DNA of 64,000 nucleotides from Callorhinus ursinus (taxonomy: Eukaryota > Chordata > Mammalia > Carnivora > Otariidae): contig NW_020312785.1 of the NCBI RefSeq assembly GCF_003265705.1, positions 136,796,624 to 136,860,623 of the forward strand, in the 5' to 3' direction. Below the pieces are notes generated by a model. That model had not been told where the DNA came from, did no database searches, and worked only from the letters and a program-made list of their open reading frames with translations. Made by a program: the position numbers and the translations under genes. Positions within the stretch are counted from its first letter, which is position 1. Each line of letters begins with the position of its first letter. Of the stretch, positions 11,936 to 23,806 are shown piece after piece.

Positions 11936-12095
11936 ATCTACATACCAGCTCTGTGTTCTTGGGCACGTTACTTAACCACTCTGAGCCTCAGATTGCTCAT
12001 TGCAGATACTGGCTCACAACACCTATATGCAGAACTTTGTGGGGAGTGAATGAGATAATGTGTGAAGACACTGGATATATAGTAGCTGCTTAGAG
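11936..12095 (+). repeat. MIR SINE
   Basis: accagctctgtgttcttggg followed by 'cgttacttaaccactctgagcctcag' is the MIR core in sense orientation. The tail region 'gggagtgaatgagataatgtg' follows. Confidence 0.8.
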
Positions 12096-12454
12096 ACCTG
12101 TTTCCCTTCCCTCCATGACCTCACTCTTTACTTAAGATAGATTAATTGGGATATATTAACTACCCGTCCCTCCCCAAATAACTGGTTAAAATCAGATAAA
12201 GTCTTTCTCTCTTCTGTAACAACCTGAGCATGAGCAATCCAGGCTGATGGGATAGTGCTATGATGCTGGACACACAGTCTCCTTCTATCTTGTCCTGACA
12301 TCCTTGACATGCGCTTACATCTTGTTTAAGACGGCAGAAAGCAGGAAGCAGGAAGCAGCTAGCAGGAAGGAGAGAGGGGGCAACACAGAGCAAGTCTCCC
12401 GCCTTTGAGGCCCTGACCTGGAAGTTCCACTCACATTTCCTTGGGCTGAATGTG

Positions 12455-12625
12455 GGCCCCACTTCTGGGGCTGCAGTCCCAGCTCTAGCACTTGCTTTCC
12501 ATGTGGTCTTTCCTAAGTCACGAAGTCTTTGCACCTCTGTTTCCTAACACTACTTGTGATGGTGAAAATCAGATGGGCTATATGTCTAAAGCACTTAGAA
12601 TAGTTCCCTGGCACATATAAGAGAG
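12455..12625 (+). repeat. MIR SINE
   Basis: 'tctagcacttgctttccatgtgg', 'cacctctgtttcctaacac' and 'agcacttagaatagttccctgg' follow MIR from core to tail in sense orientation. Confidence 0.8.
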
Positions 12626-13788
12626 CAAGCTATTATTTTTATTTCTTTAGGCACTTGGCCACACCTAACTACAAGGGAGGCTGGGAAATGTCGTTTAGCA
12701 GGTGGCTGTGTGTCCAGCTAACACTCTGAAGCTCTGTTAGTAAAGGAAAGAGGGGAGAGGGGACATTTGAAGACAACTTGAGTCTCTGACGTAAGAGTTG
12801 CCAAAATAATGAAAAAGACTGCAGATGAAAAGTAATTGAAATTTCTAATGTGGGCCTAAAAAACCCATGTAAATTCCTTGGGTGGTGGGGTGGATGTGAC
12901 CCATTATAGAGATGGAGACAATATTAAACATATCGTGTGAGGCTCCGTGCTACGCTCTGTCTCTGTCATCCATGGTGACCTGTGGACAGGTCTCATATTA
13001 CTCTGGTCTTATGAAAAGGACCACTTCTTTTTACTCCATTATCCCCTCAGATTTTGTTGAGTGCTTCCCCTCTGCCAGCACTGGGCTAGGTGTCCATGGT
13101 GGACTCCATCTTTGCTGGCACTACCAGCATTCTCTCGCGTTTACGATATGTTTTGAGGATTCTGCAGGCAAGGCACCAGAATCCCCCATTCTGAAAAGCA
13201 CAGATGCACTGAAAGCAGTCCACCTGCTCCTTCTCCAGCAGCCTCCACCTCAGAGCATGCCAGGAGGCCTAACTGGCTTTTCTGGTCACAGACAGAGTCA
13301 CCAGGGAGGGGAGGAACCAGAGTGCAGTTTGTCATCCAGCAATAACTCTGAAGCTACTATGAGTTCAGCTTGTACAAACGAGGCCAAGCTATCCAGGCTC
13401 AGAGCCTCTCCTCCAGCCCCCAAAGCAAGCACATGCCTCGACCGAAGGAACAGGTACTAATCTTTGCGCAAAGCAGATCTGACCGCAGGCATTAAAAACC
13501 TAACAAGGTGACATTTGGCACTGTAAACAGAGAAGTGATAGAATTTCTAGAGCAAACCTACAATACACTTTACCTTTTATTGGCCCACGAGTCTTCAAGA
13601 ACGTATCTCTTTGTACAAATCTGGTATTTTATTGGTGCTTCTTGGACTCTGGATAAAGACTCTAGCTACCTTTAGGTGTCTCAGCGCCATCATCTCACCT
13701 CAAATGTTAATCATCAATAAGCAAACCCACCAATTAATTCTTTCTAAAGCAAAACCACTTAATAAGCAAATATCCACTCCCTAAATTC
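12626..13788. other. Single-copy stretch with a 182-aa chance ORF
   Basis: The frame 12912-13460 (+) is one of the longer ones outside the CpG island. It is low in charged structure, has no recognisable domain, no splice context, and includes a MIR-like phrase (gtgcttcccctctgccagca). I do not call it a gene. Confidence 0.55.
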
Positions 13789-13797
13789 CTTGCTTTT

Positions 13798-13997
13798 TAA
13801 AAAAATACTTTTTTGAGAGAATGCATGCGCATGTGCTCGAGCTGGGAGGAGGGGCAGAGGGCAAGGGAGAGAATCTCAAGCCAACTCCCCACCTTGCACA
13901 GAGCCGCATGCGGGGCTCCATCTCATGACCCCGAGATCATGACCCGAGCTGAAATCAAGAGTTGGATGCTCAACTGACTGAGCCACCCAGGTGCCCC
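13798..13997 (-). mobile_element. SINEC element (older copy)
   Basis: Head 'actgagccacccaggtgcccc' ends at 13997. The flanks ccttgctt (about 13789-13796) and ccttgctt (about 14000-14007) form the target duplication. The body is diverged (gggctccatctcatgacccc) and the tail is short. Confidence 0.85.
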
Positions 13998-14009
13998 AAC
14001 CTTGCTTAA

Positions 14010-16785
14010 TGTGTTCCTCTTAGAATCTTCTGGTGAGACACATTATGGGTATAATTGCTTTGCTTTTTCATCTCTGCTAAATATTTTGGTACAATTCTGC
14101 CTTGACTTTGGAAGATTTCTGGCACTTCTTTGGGTGTAGTCAACTTTGAAAGGGCAGATCTTTGCTCATCTAATACCTTGGGCGGAAGAATTTGTACATG
14201 GGTGCCTAATTAACGCTAATGAATAAAGGGCATTAGGACCTTCAAATTCACCTCTGTTTCAAATTGTTATGATTGCTTAGAAGTTTTTCAGTCATACAAA
14301 TAAAGCCTGTAGGTTTTGGCCCATGGAGCCTTGACAAGGTACTATTAACAAACACAAGATACTTTTAGCAGCTGCTGTCTTCCCATTTCCCACCATTCCC
14401 TGGAACTTCTAAAATGGCTTCTCCGAACTGAGCGGATCTCCTCTCTGAAACCGATGTCCACGTCGCTTGGGCCTCATCCTCAGACACAGATCTCTGGTGG
14501 GTTTCCATCTGCTTGTGATCTGTGCTGTTTCCTTGTTTGAATGTGATAAACAGGCCCCTGCGAGATGTGTTGCAGGAAAGCTGGTCCCTTCCTTCAACAA
14601 ACCTGTTATTTTCCACTCTGCAATCTGGCATGGGGGTCAACTAGGCTGTCTTATGGGAGAAAGTTAATGGTACCTACCCCCCACCCCCCCCCAGTCCTCT
14701 TACTGATTTTTGGTTTTGCAAAAATAGTGTTATGTATCATCTATTTAATTTTCTACTGGGTTATAAAAGAAATTGCTGAAAAAGTAAAAAATCTGCAGAC
14801 CAGAAGAGCCTCAAGTGTCTGATCTTGACTTTATTCACCCCTCTAAGAAGATTATATATACATACATAAGCGCGTGCGCACACACACACATCCCTGTGCC
14901 TCTGAGTCTCACACAGGAGTGGGTATGGTATGACCTCCAGATGCATAAATCCTCATTGAGAGAATTTCTCCATATCTTCACTTTGCCACGTGCAATTTAA
15001 TAGATGTTTATTTACCAAATGGAGAAGGAGCAGGAAGGGCCCATTATTTTCCACCCTGGAAGGGTAGTGGCTCTACCCTCTAGCCACTCTCTCAGAAAGC
15101 ACACTGGTCCAGCGCTTCCTGATGGGGGGTGGGGGGTTGCCTCCCTGCTCCTGGAATTTCCTTCTCTATCCCCTTAGTCTTTGCTTAGCTAACTTTGAAG
15201 GGCCCTTACAAATAGTTAAAATGTCTGCTCCTTGGGGAAACTGTCTCTGGACCCCAGGCTAAGCTTGCTGCTCCCTGTCTGTGCTGGCTGCCCCTGGGCC
15301 CACCCCTGGCCTGGTGGGGATCCCACCCTGCTTGCTCTCCAGCTCCTGACGACATCTTCACTAAGGGAAGGGACAGTGTCTTACTGAACGGTGTAGTGCA
15401 CCAGTGCATGGCGTCTCGTGGCCAGTGGATGAATGTTTCTTGAGCCAAGAACACAGCCAGGATCTTTGGAGAGTCCATCTTTCTCACTGAGATCAAGACC
15501 CCTAAGATTTTTTTTAAATCAATGACTTCATAGAATTATTTAAGGAGTTGAGCCAGCGAATGACACAAAATAGGCCAATAATAAGTTAGTTACTATTTAG
15601 TTATTACTATTATTTTCCAGGAACCCCTACTTCTAAATAAGCTGATTCTTAGCATCCCTTTACCTTTTCCCAATCTTAACCTTCCTTGGCTTCAGAAAAC
15701 CCTCTCTTGCTCTTAGCACCGTTCCATTTATTTCACATTTCACTCACCACTCTCCTTAGAGTTCCCTCCAGCTATTCTGCTCTTAGAGTCACCCTTTCTA
15801 CCTAAACTCTGCATGCCCCAGCCCTCTACAGGGCCTCCCAGAGGAAGCTGGGGGTCTGAAGGGCTAGAGAGGGAGAAGGGGGCCTTCTCGCTTTGCCTGA
15901 ATCAGATGGGACCAACTGATGGTTCTCAGATATATTTGTTCGGCCGAAAAAGGGGGAATATACAGTTTTAAAATAATGTACGTTAGCTGCCCATATTTAA
16001 AAATCAGGATTTCTAATGATACTAGGGCCCAAATTCTTACATGGTAACAATCAGGTGGAGCAGAAGCCCAGGTGGTGCCTTCAGAGCATTAGAGCTCTTT
16101 TCCACCACAGACCCCACTACTCCCTATTACAGCCTCCGCAACTGAGTTTTGAAAGTTGGGTGCTGATTTTATTGCATTTCCAGATTCCCAAATGTTGCTT
16201 TATGGTAAGAGGAAAGTGAAATATTTCTGGTTCCTGTGTGTATTCTGTACTAAAGCATTAAAAATGAAACCCAGGAGGTCATACATTTCAAAAAACAGGA
16301 ATGAATATACTCCTTTGTATGGCTGAAGAACTTTCTACAAAGTTAATATTTAAGCTCAAGGGTGCCTGGTTCAGAAGAATACAATTCAAGAAGCCATTCT
16401 GAAACAAATCTAGCCTGATTCACTTGTCTTACCTTATCTCCTAACCCCAGAGGATTTAAAACCTCTGCTCATACAGATAGAGCCTCTTGGAACCCAAACA
16501 AACCCCAGATCCAGAGATTCATTGGCAAATGGATTTGGGCCGTATCTCCACCTGTTTCAAACTGAAGACAGACCAGACTGCCTGGTAGCTCTTGGACTGG
16601 AGTGGAAAGTACATTCTTACTTCTTAGCCAACCTCCTGGTTTTCCTACAGGATGTGTTCATAAGAGGAGGGGAAGCAGGAAGTTGTAGGGTGGATAAACC
16701 ACAAAATCAAACGTGTTTGCAAAATGTGAACTACCAGTGAGTGGAATTAGGTAACTCTATTCTTAATCAACCATAAATTAAAATT
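14010..16785. other. Single-copy stretch, no gene seen
   Basis: Nothing coding was recognised. There is a short (CA)n run at about 14879-14890 and a G-rich run at 15123-15136. The frames (for example 14365-14640 minus and 15206-15496 minus) show no family signature. Confidence 0.5.
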
Positions 16786-16789
16786 ATTT

Positions 16790-17350
16790 TTATCTTAACC
16801 TTTCCTTTTGAAATAATTTCAGACTAACAAAAAGTTGTAAAATAAATAAATGAATAATGAATAAAGATTTGCTGTAAACTTTCACCCAGAGTCCCCAAAT
16901 GTTAACATTTTACAGAACAAGAGTACCAGGATTATAACTGTAGAATTAACATTGATACAATGATGTTATATAACATACAAAGTTTATTCAGATTTTACCA
17001 AATGTCTTGCTAATATTCTTTTTCTGACCCAGGATCCAATCCAGGATTTCCCATTGCATTTAGTTGTCAGGTCTCCTTAGTTTCTAGCAGTGTGGAATAG
17101 TTCCTCGGTGTTTCTTTGTCTTTCATGACCTTCACATTTAATTTTAAAACATCCCTTAATTTTGGTCTATTTTTTCCTCATGATTAAATTTGGGTTATTT
17201 TGGCAAGAGATTCACAAAAGTGATGCATCCTTCTCAATGTATCATATCAGGACGTTCATGCTGTCTGGTAGTACCTTTGATGTCTGGTGGTATCCCACAG
17301 GTTTCTCCACTGCAAGGTTACTTAAGAATTACAAAGGGAAAATAGTATCT
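16790..17350. repeat. Old L1 3'UTR-like segment
   Basis: 'gttgtcaggtctccttagttt', then 'tctttgtctttcatgacctt', then 'cctcatgattaaatttgggtta' and 'ccacaggtttctccactgcaagg' is a recurring module of ancient L1M 3' ends. A second copy is at 45.7-45.9 kb. Orientation not secured. Confidence 0.55.
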
Positions 17351-18073
17351 TTTGGAGAATCTCTGAAAACATACTGTATGCCCAAAGCAACCTACAGATT
17401 CACTGTAATCCCTATTATGTATCTATGACATTTTTCAGAGAACTAGAACAAATAATCCTAAAATTTGTAGGGAATCACAAAAGACCCCAAATAGCCAAAG
17501 CAATCCTGAGAAAGAAGAACAAAGCTGAGAGTATCACAATCCTAGATGTCAAGACATACTACAAGCCACAGTCATCAAAACAGTATGGTCCTGGCACAAA
17601 AATAGACACACAGATCAATGGAACAGAATAAAGAGTCCAGAAATAAACCCACACTTATATAGTCAATTAATCTACAACAAAAGGAGACAGGAGTATACGC
17701 TGGGGAAAAGCCAGATTTTTCAATAAATGGTATTGGGAAAACTGGACAGCTACATGCAAAAAAATGAAGCTGGACCACTTTCTAACACCAACCGCAAAAA
17801 TAAACTCAAATGGATTAAGGTTCTAAATATGAGACCTGAAACCATAAACTCCTAAAAGAAAACATAGGCTGTAATCTCCTAGGCATCAGCCTTAGCAGCA
17901 TATTTACAGATATGTCTCCTCAAACAAGGGAAACAAAAGCAAAAGTAAACTATCAAGACTACACCAAAATAAAGGCTTCTGCATAGTAAAGGAAACCATC
18001 AACAAAACAGAAAGGCAACTTACTGAATGAGAAAAGATATTTGCCAATAATATGTCTGATAAGGGATTAATAG

Positions 18074-18075
<2 letters not shown>

Positions 18076-18109
<34 letters not shown>

Positions 18110-18139
18110 TCTACAACACACAGACACACACACACACAC
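18076..18139. repeat. (TA)n followed by (CA)n
   Basis: About 15 TA units at 18076-18105 and about 8 CA units at 18124-18139, both inside the L1. Probably polymorphic. Confidence 0.95.
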
Positions 18140-18310
18140 CCAAATAATTTGATTAAAAAATGGGCAGAGGATCTGAACAGACATTTTTCCAAAGAAGACA
18201 TACAGATGGCGAACAGACACACGAAAAGATGCTCAGTATCACTAATCATCAGGGAAATGCAAATCAAGACCTGAATGAAATATTCTCTCACACATGGCTA
18301 GTATCAAAAA

Positions 18311-18564
18311 GACAAGAAATAAAGGGGCATCTGGGTGGCTCAGTCGGTTAAGCATCTGACTCTTGGTTTTGGCTCAGGTCATGATCTCAGGGTAATGACC
18401 TCAGGCTCATGAGATCAGGCCTCACATCAGGCTCTGTGCTGGGCATGGATTCTGCCTGAGATTCTTTCCCCCTCCGACTCCCTCCTCTTCTGCTCCTCCC
18501 CCTCCAATGCACTCTCTCTGAAATAAATTTTTTAAAAATCTTAAAAAAAAGACAAGAAACAACT
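18311..18564 (+). mobile_element. SINEC element nested in the L1
   Basis: Head 'ggggcatctgggtggctcag' starts at about 18324 and the A tail ends at about 18550. The L1 words gacaagaaat and gacaagaaac on either side are the target duplication, so this SINE landed after the L1. The body has a partial internal repeat (ctcagggtaatgacctcagg). Confidence 0.9.
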
Positions 18565-19475
18565 AGTGTTGGCGAGGATGTGGAGAAAAGGGAACCCTCA
18601 CACACTGTTGGTGGGAAGGCAAACCGGTGCAACTACTGTGGAAACAGTATGGAGGTTCCTCAAAAAATTAAAAATAGAATTATGATATGATCCAGTAATT
18701 CCACTACTGGGTATACAAAGAAAACAAAAACACTCATTGAAGATATATGTACCCCTGTGTTTACTGCAGCATTATTTACAATAGCCAAGACATGGAAGCA
18801 GCCCAAATGTCCATAAAGAGATGAATGGATATGGATAGAATATTACTCAGCCATAAAAAAAGAACAAAATTTTGCTATTTGCCACAACATGATGGACCTA
18901 GAGGGTATTATGCTAAGTAAAAGTCAGACAGAGAAAGACAAATACCATATGATTTCATTTGTATGTGGAATCTAAAAAACAAAAGAACAAACATAAAAAC
19001 CAGACTCTTAAATACAGAGAACACCCTGGTGGTTGCCAGAGGGGAGATGGGTGGAAGGATCAGCAAAATAGGAAAAGGGGATTAAGAGGTATGGACTTGT
19101 AGTTATAAAATAAGGAAGTCACAACAATGAAAAGTATAGCACAGGGAATATAGTTAATAATACTGTAATAACATTGTGTGGCGACAGATGGTGGTTACAC
19201 TTACCATGGTGAGCACTAAGTCATGTACAGAATTGTCAAATCACTATGTTGTACGCTTGAAACTAATATAACATGGTACGTCAGCTATACCTCAATAATA
19301 ATAAAAAAAGAAAATGACTTTATAAATGATAACCCCCTTGTTCCTCTCTCAAACAGCAGGTAGAAATGACAAGGTGTGCACTTATTTCATTAAATTATTG
19401 ATGAGCCCTGGGTCCTCATGGAATGGCTTGGGCTCCACGGACCCTTGAAGTGCTAGGTCTCAAAACTTGCTTGTT

Positions 19476-19683
19476 GGGTGATACCGTCTTTTTAAATTTT
19501 TATTTATTTATTAGATTTTATTTTATTTATTTTGAGAGAGAGTGAGAGAGCACAAGCAGGGGGAATGGCGGGCAGAGGGAGAGGGAGAAACAGACCCCCC
19601 GCCAAGCAAGGAGCCCGATGTGGGGCTGGGATCACGACACTTAATTACTGAGCCACCTAGGTGCCCCTGGGTCATACAGTCTT
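19476..19683 (-). mobile_element. SINEC element
   Basis: Target duplication gggtgataccgtctt (19476-19490) and gggtcatacagtctt (19669-19683), differing at two bases. Head at 19645-19667. The tRNA-like part is shortened: 'gggatcacgacacttaattac' lacks about 25 bp of the usual sequence. Confidence 0.9.
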
Positions 19684-20201
19684 ATGGAAACCATATCTCA
19701 GATTCTGTATAAACCCTCTACCCCATTACACGCCACATATCTCCCTCATTCCATTCAAACAGATCACCTTAGATTCCTCTATATCTATTTGCACATGGCC
19801 TGCTCATCCTGGCACTGTGGTGTCACTTGGGATGTTCCTGTAGGCTCCTTCTCCTCCATTTTTATCAATTACATGCTTCCCACAAGTCCCCACTCAAAGC
19901 TTTGTTCTGCATGAAGTCTTTTATGGGAGAGTAGGGCCTATCTTTTCTTTCTTTGCTATTTTTCTGCACTTAAGAATAAAGTTGGGTTTCAATATTCATT
20001 TAATACCTCCTATGGTTTGGGGAAGGCAAAAAAGATTCATTCATAGACCCTCAAGAAGTGGAAAAGAGAAGTGCACAAAAGTAATGCATTCTGAGGCCAA
20101 GAAGAAAAGAACAAGCTTTATGGCTATCCAGAGGAAATCACAGAAAAAGGAGGCTGTTGAGCCGATTTTGAAGGATGCAGATTTTAAGCTGTGGGTGAAG
20201 G

Positions 20202-20427
20202 TAGGAAGCTCGCTTTCTTTCTTTTTTTTTAAGATTTTATTTATATGACAGAAAGAGACACAACGAGAGAGGGAGCACAAGCAGGGGGAGTGGAAGAGGG
20301 AGAAGCAGGCTTCCTTCGGAGCAGGGAGCCTGAGATTCAGGGCTTGATCCCAGGACCCTGTGATCATGACCTGAGCCGAAGGCAGACGCTTAACGACTGA
20401 GCCACCCAGGCGCCCTGATAGGAAGCT
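20202..20427 (-). mobile_element. SINEC element
   Basis: Body between target duplication copies taggaagct (20202-20210 and 20419-20427). Head ends cgccc at 20415. Full layout: T tract, GA-rich segment, cttgatcccaggaccctgtg, tRNA-like head. Confidence 0.92.
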
Positions 20428-20839
20428 TCCTAGGCTGAGAGTAAAGCTGGTTATAAAGTGGTCACACCTACAGAGACATATGAAAATGTATTTGGGGCTG
20501 GAATAGGAAGCATTCTAGACTGGTTGGGAAGAGACCAGTTGAGGCACCCTACAGAGGCACCCTTACGATGTGCACAGTGGAACGCGAGCCCAGCTTTGAG
20601 CCTGGGATTTCAGGATAATAATTCTGGCAGGAAGAAGGAGGGGAGTTTGGATAACGGCATTATTGGAGGAAGGAATACAGATCAGGAGGGTTCCAGGCAG
20701 AAGAGGAGCACCGCAACTTAGGCAGCAGTTGGAAAGGGGCAGCCCATTTGTCAGCATCCAGTGTATAATTGCTTCTTTGCGATTCTGGAATTTCAAAGGC
20801 TGAAAACTAATAGTTTCTTCTTAAGTTTGCAGAAAATTT

Positions 20840-21440
20840 ATTTTATGGAAAACGTGACCTAAACTGATGTGATGATATTTATGGTCTTTTTTTATCCTAC
20901 TTCATGGATCAAAAGATGGCCACCATTCATTTCTGCTTCTCCCAGCCAGAGGTGGTATCTCTTTCCCCTGTTTGAATCTAGGCTGCTCTTGTCACTGGCC
21001 TTGACCAATAGAATGTGCTGGAAATGGTTCTGTGTAGCTCTCAAGGCTGGGCCTTAAGACATCTACAACTTCTGCTTTTGCCCCTCTTGGAATGTTCTGG
21101 AAGACAGTCGCCATGTAGAAGTCCAGCGACTCTGAGCCTACCATACTGTGAGGACACCCAGGTTTCATGAAGAGAGAGAGGCTACGCAGAGGAGCACTGA
21201 AGTGCCAGAATGGGAGCCAACAGAATGTCAGCGAAGCCTTTTTGGACTCTCTAGAACTGCCCAGCCATCAGCTGAAAGCTGCTGAGTGAACGACTCCATG
21301 CAACACAACACCGAGCAGAAGAAACTGTCAGCCAAACCCTGCCCAAATTCCTGACCCCCAGATTCATGAGCAAATAAGATGGTTGTTATTTTAAACCACT
21401 AATGTTTTGGGAGCGTTTATTACATTGCAAGAGATAACCC
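20840..21440 (+). repeat. MLT1-like LTR segment
   Basis: 'ccagaggtggtatctctttcc', 'cttgaccaatagaatgtgctgg' and the end 'tattttaaaccactaatgttttggg' are recurring phrases of old MaLR-class LTRs. Same 3' end type as at 6.6-6.9 kb. No internal retroviral genes are visible. Confidence 0.6.
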
Positions 21441-21779
21441 AAACACACACGTCATTTATATATTTTTTATGGCAGAAAATGACTGCATTTGATGAAAGAG
21501 CCACTCTAGACCTCACCAAGGGTGTTATGTAGGATATGGCCTGTGTGTATTTTACTTTTTTAAATTAAAAAAAAATCTGAATTTTGAAATTCACCTGGGC
21601 CCAAGGGTTTTTTTTTTTTTTTTTGAGAAGGAATTGTCCTTTGTATTACAGAAATAGAGTTGTCTAGACTTCCTTCCGGTCTTCCTTGCATTCACTAAAT
21701 GTCATGCGTGATGCCATAGACTTTTTCCCAGCCACTTTCTATGTGCACCCCTGATCTCCCCAGCTGCATGGCCAGGTTC

Positions 21780-21955
21780 TCTGAAGCAGAAGCTCTCAAA
21801 CTAAAGTGTGTATCAGAGCTCCTTAGAGGGCCGGTTCAAACACAGCTTCTTGGGCTCTGTCCTCAAGAGTTTCTGACTCAGTGGATCTAGGGTGGGGCTT
21901 GAGAACTTGCATTTCTGACAAATTCCTAGGTGAGAGAACCATTGCTCTAGGGGGG
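21780..21955 (+). repeat. MER5A-like hAT-Charlie element
   Basis: agctctcaaactaaagtgtg, then gagtttctgactcagtggat, then 'aacttgcatttctgacaaattccta' and 'gagaaccattgctc' follow MER5A in order. Confidence 0.8.
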
Positions 21956-22404
21956 AGTGCCATTATTTCCATTTTTGTTGCATTTACCCACCAGCACAAG
22001 GTGCTTAGTAAACTCTCATGGATGGAGTTTCTCCAAATCCTCATCTTTATAATGCTGTTGAAGCCTTAACTTTTACTCCCTGAGGTAATCCTGACAAGGC
22101 CCTAGACTTAAAAAGAAACGAATTCCTTGTTTTATTAGATTCAGTTTTTCTTTCTTCTCAACTGATAGGACATGGTGAATAAAATGTCCCTTCTGACCTC
22201 TTTTTTGATCTGTCTTGGAGCAGATCAGAGGGAAGGCCTTTCCTGTGACCTGGAAGCAACCCTCTATTTGTGACCAAATTATTATTCCTTTCCTTTTGGT
22301 GGTTTCCGAATAAAATTCGGTTCTTGCCAGCCAGCCTTTTACAAAAGAGAGGGAGGGACCACCCAGAAGATCCTCTTTTTGGCGAGAGGACCAGTCTCTC
22401 AGAG

Positions 22405-22510
22405 CCTGCATTTTACAGGTGGCACCACTGAAGCCGAAAGGGGTGGAGCCCACTGGCTCAGGGTCATACAGCTGAAACATGCAAGTGCCGCGTTGGAGCT
22501 CAGGTCTAAC
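22405..22510 (-). repeat. MIR SINE fragment
   Basis: attttacaggtggcaccact and 'ggctcagggtcatacagctg' match reverse MIR. It lies just outside the CpG island. Confidence 0.65.
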
Positions 22511-23640
22511 TTGACCCCGTAACAAGCTGTCTCACTCACGCGGCACCCTCATCCCCTCCCCCATCCCAGAAAAGCACAGCCCGTTTGACTTAACCCACAA
22601 CTTTCAACCTTCCACCCCCCCAAACATTTCCTTCCGAGTGCGAGGGGATGGTCACACCGATTCATCCTGAGCGGGAACCCCCCCCCCAAAACTCCCCCGT
22701 CCAGTCTCCGGGCCAGGCGCCGTCACCTAGACTCCACGAATCCCCGATAGAGCCACTGCGAGCGCCTGGAAGAGTCTCGCCCTCGAAGCCCAGAGATTAG
22801 GTTGGTTCCTCAAATTGTTCCCGACAGGAGGGGCAGGAAATAACGCCGGCCCGCGGTGGCGGCCGCAGAGGGAGGGGGAGAGGCTCAGGCTGGCTCCCAG
22901 GCAGTCGCGGCGGCCTCGCATCGATCTCGGGTCTAAGGTCCGGCCGGGTCAGAGTTCCGGCGGCTCTTTCTCGCGTTGGAGTCACCTCCCGACCCCCGGC
23001 CTCTGTTATCGCGCAGTGGGTGGCTCCCGGGGCCTCGGAGCCCCTCAGGGGCCCCGCTTTCCCGGCGGCCGCGCAGCCCCGGCCCCGCCGCCAGGTGGAA
23101 GGAGACAGGTCAGCGGAGCAGCCAGCACGAGGGGGCGGGGCCTGGCGGAGGCTGGGCGGGCGGGTTGCAGCAGGCGCCCGGGACCCCCCGCGCCCTCTCC
23201 TCCGCGCGGCCAGCCCCGCGACCCTGGCCGCACTGTCCCCTGCAACAGGTGAAGAGGCAGGCGGCAGACCCGCAGCGCCTCCGCGGGGCGGTCCTTCTCC
23301 AGCCCGCCTCACGCCCGCCCCTCTCCACGCCCCCTCCCCTCCTCCCGGCCTCTGGCGCCTAGCTCGGCCGCCCGGCGGTCTCCCCTAGCGCGGTCTCCTC
23401 CTCCTCCCGGGCCCCAGCGCAGCCCGAGAGCCCCGCGCCGAGAAGCGGGGGGCGCCGGGCACTCGCACGACACGCGCCGCGGCGGGACAGTCCCGGGGGG
23501 ACGCCCCCGGCGCGCCTCCCTCCCCGCGCCCGCAGCGCTCCCCTCCCCCCCGCCGGTGTCCCCAGGGCTCCGGGCCGCCAGGGCAGCGCCAGACGCGCGG
23601 GGGGTCCCCGAGGAGGGGCCAGCCCGGCCGAGGCGCGGCG

Positions 23641-23787
23641 ATGGAGGAGCCGCAGCGCGTCCGCTCGCAGACCGTCACCACCACTGCCAGCTCCTTCGCC
23701 GAGAACTTTTCCACCAGCAGCAGCAGCTTCGCCTACGACCGGGAGTTCCTCCGCACCCTGCCCGGGCTCCTCATCGTGGCGGAGATC
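23641..23787 (+). CDS. CMTM8: CMTM8 exon 1 coding part (N-terminus)
   Basis: First coding exon of CKLF-like MARVEL transmembrane domain-containing 8, a four-pass MARVEL-family membrane protein. The family member is known to reduce EGFR signalling by promoting receptor clearance from the surface and to favour apoptosis. The 49 codons begin MEEPQRVRSQTVTTTASSF, continue as a Ser/Thr-rich cytosolic tail (about residues 9-29) and reach YDREFLRTLPG (about 32-42) and LLIVAEI, where the first membrane helix of the MARVEL domain begins. The human protein is about 173 residues, so roughly 28% is encoded here. I chose this start because it matches the family N-terminus and has a G at -3 and +4. The frame stays open upstream, so the start is not forced by a stop. 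The exon ends in phase 0 at a GTGAGT donor. Exons 2 onward are not in the window. Confidence 0.95.
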
Positions 23788-23793
23788 GTGAGT
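23788..23793 (+). other. CMTM8: Splice donor of CMTM8 exon 1
   Basis: The sequence gagatc|gtgagt is close to the consensus donor. Reading through it instead would extend the frame to a stop near 24105 with no MARVEL-like residues, which supports splicing here. Confidence 0.93.
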
Positions 23794-23806
23794 GCCGAGC
23801 GCGCGC

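Larger units (their letters stand above)
17365..19312 (+). mobile_element. L1 LINE, 5'-truncated (ORF2 3' part + 3'UTR)
   Basis: Sense L1 sequence of nearly 2 kb. The frame at 17425-17631 reads like the ORF2p C-terminal half ([18 protein letters not shown], then [12 protein letters not shown]). Next come gaacagacatttttccaaag, 'tgttggtgggaaggcaaacc' and the Y-rich/3'UTR part ending 'ctcaataataataaaaaaag'. Frames are broken by stops, a (TA)n tract and a SINE at 18.3 kb, so it is dead. Confidence 0.9.
1..22600. other. Intergenic flank 5' of CMTM8
   Basis: No exon-like coding segment was recognised here. The ORFs are short, show no family resemblance, and many lie inside repeats. The content is single-copy sequence broken up by SINEC, L1, L2, MIR, MER5 and MLT1-like elements, listed separately. 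In other mammals GPD1L lies on this side of CMTM8. That is from knowledge of the locus, and none of GPD1L is visible here. Confidence 0.7.

Noticed and set aside
12912..13460. 182-aa ORF on the + strand
   Set aside because: No domain, splice context or family likeness, and it includes a MIR-like phrase. Best explained as chance.
17425..17631. Frame with ORF2-like residues as a possible live gene
   Set aside because: It is a short relic of L1 ORF2. The rest of the element has stops, a microsatellite and a SINE inside.
22073..22525. 150-aa minus-strand ORF upstream of the island
   Set aside because: Part overlaps a MIR fragment. No family signature or start/splice support.
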